Shown here piece after piece: positions 63,201 to 64,000 of a stretch of DNA of 64,000 bases (position 1 is the first letter of the stretch; every line of letters begins with the position of its first letter). A program made the position numbers and the translations under genes. The notes beneath the pieces were generated by a model, which saw only the letters and a list, made by a program, of their open reading frames with translations, was not told where the DNA came from and did not search any database. The DNA lies in NCBI GenBank assembly GCA_958450365.1, contig CAUEEP010000928.1:793501-857500 (forward strand), written 5' to 3'. The stretch comes from Mesorhabditis belari. Lineage: Eukaryota > Nematoda > Chromadorea > Rhabditida > Rhabditidae.

Positions 63201-64000
63201 AAGCTGTAATAAAAATCTTTAATCCGAATCTGTTTGTCAAGTGGAGGATTCGAACCCACTCCAAAAAAGACCCGGTCGGCTCTATAGTCAGCCACACTAT
63301 CCAATAGACCACGAGTGTCGTTGGAAAGGACGCTTAAACTCGACTCAAAAGACCCGGAAGCGAGCTGTTCAGCAAATTTTGATTAATAAAGATAATAAAG
63401 CTTTATTATCTAGAATCTTTATTAATAATCTTTATTAATAATCTTTATTAATAATCTTTATTAATAGTCTTTATTAATCTTTATTAATCTTTATCTTTAT
63501 TAATTTCTAGAATGAGCCGTCCATTGACCGAATTCGTCGCTTCTCTGCACCGTAATCGAACCGATGACCGCAGTCTTGCGCCTTGTACTCGATGCTCGAT
63601 TCGTGGGGATTTCGTGCAAATTTTTGTCGATTTCCCCGAAGATGGACAATATGGATTGGATATTTATACAAGGTGGGAATTAAAAAAAAGCATTGTCAAC
63701 ATTTGCAAAATATTGTCAATTTTTAGGCAAAACGACGGTTCTCCCGGCTCTCGCCAACTTCTGACCCATTGCTGCAAATACTTGATTCATTCAAGAGTCA
63801 ACTGAACATCTTTCAAAGCTCATGATATTAGATTTTCCTTTTTCAAATTCCTTTTACAAATTCCCTTTTTTGGTACCCTTTCCCCCAAAGCATTTCCTTT
63901 TCTTCTTTTTTGTGTGCTCCCCTTCTTGCCGGTGTGCTGTTCTCATTCTTTCTCTCATTCTTTCTCTCTTTTTTTTTTGTTTTTCATTCAATTTTTCTTA

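Overview
The window looks like nuclear DNA from a rhabditid-type nematode. It is AT-rich, with many short introns (often 45-70 nt) ending in TTTCAG or TTTTAG, and its two recognisable genes (an mpz-1-like multi-PDZ scaffold and an ltd-1-like LIM/transglutaminase protein) are nematode types. I cannot name the species. No viral, bacterial, CRISPR or operon features were seen.

Five protein-coding genes were assembled by hand from splice sites and reading phase. (1) Plus strand, about 538-18860: multi-PDZ scaffold related to MPZ-1/MUPP1, at least six PDZ modules, possibly incomplete at the 5' end. (2) Minus, 20316-21733: 141-residue calmodulin-like protein with four EF-hands. (3) Minus, 31370-34053: unrecognised 490-residue acidic/basic protein in 14 exons, with an upstream ORF that overlaps its start codon. 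(4) Plus, 35673-48227: single-pass cadherin of about 1417 residues in 37 exons, from signal peptide to cytoplasmic tail. (5) Plus, 55722-63805: 740-residue LIM plus transglutaminase-like protein (ltd-1 type) in 23 exons, whose transglutaminase domain appears to have lost its catalytic triad. Genes 2-5 close in phase from start codon to stop.

About half of the window is repeat-derived. It holds a decayed full-length mariner (24688-26080), several families of terminal-inverted-repeat miniature elements (at least four copies of a mariner deletion derivative, five copies of an ACCGTAAATACTG-ended element, two palindromic elements with roughly 8-9 bp target duplications), two non-LTR retrotransposon fragments, tRNA-headed SINE-like elements, and many minisatellites that fill introns. 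These are mostly in introns and in the gaps 18.9-20.3, 21.7-31.4, 34.1-35.7 and 48.2-55.7 kb.

The most unusual structure is a run of three consecutive long hairpins (30006-31025) in the 21.7-31.4 kb gap. Others are a SINE whose tRNA-like head is split by a CCTAGA hexamer expansion (8585-8790), a foldback/MITE/SINE nested composite (50860-52130), and a partial exon duplication inside the ltd-1-type gene. The genes encode a scaffold, an adhesion receptor, a calcium sensor and a cytoskeletal protein, but nothing shows that they act together; they look like independent single-gene transcription units.
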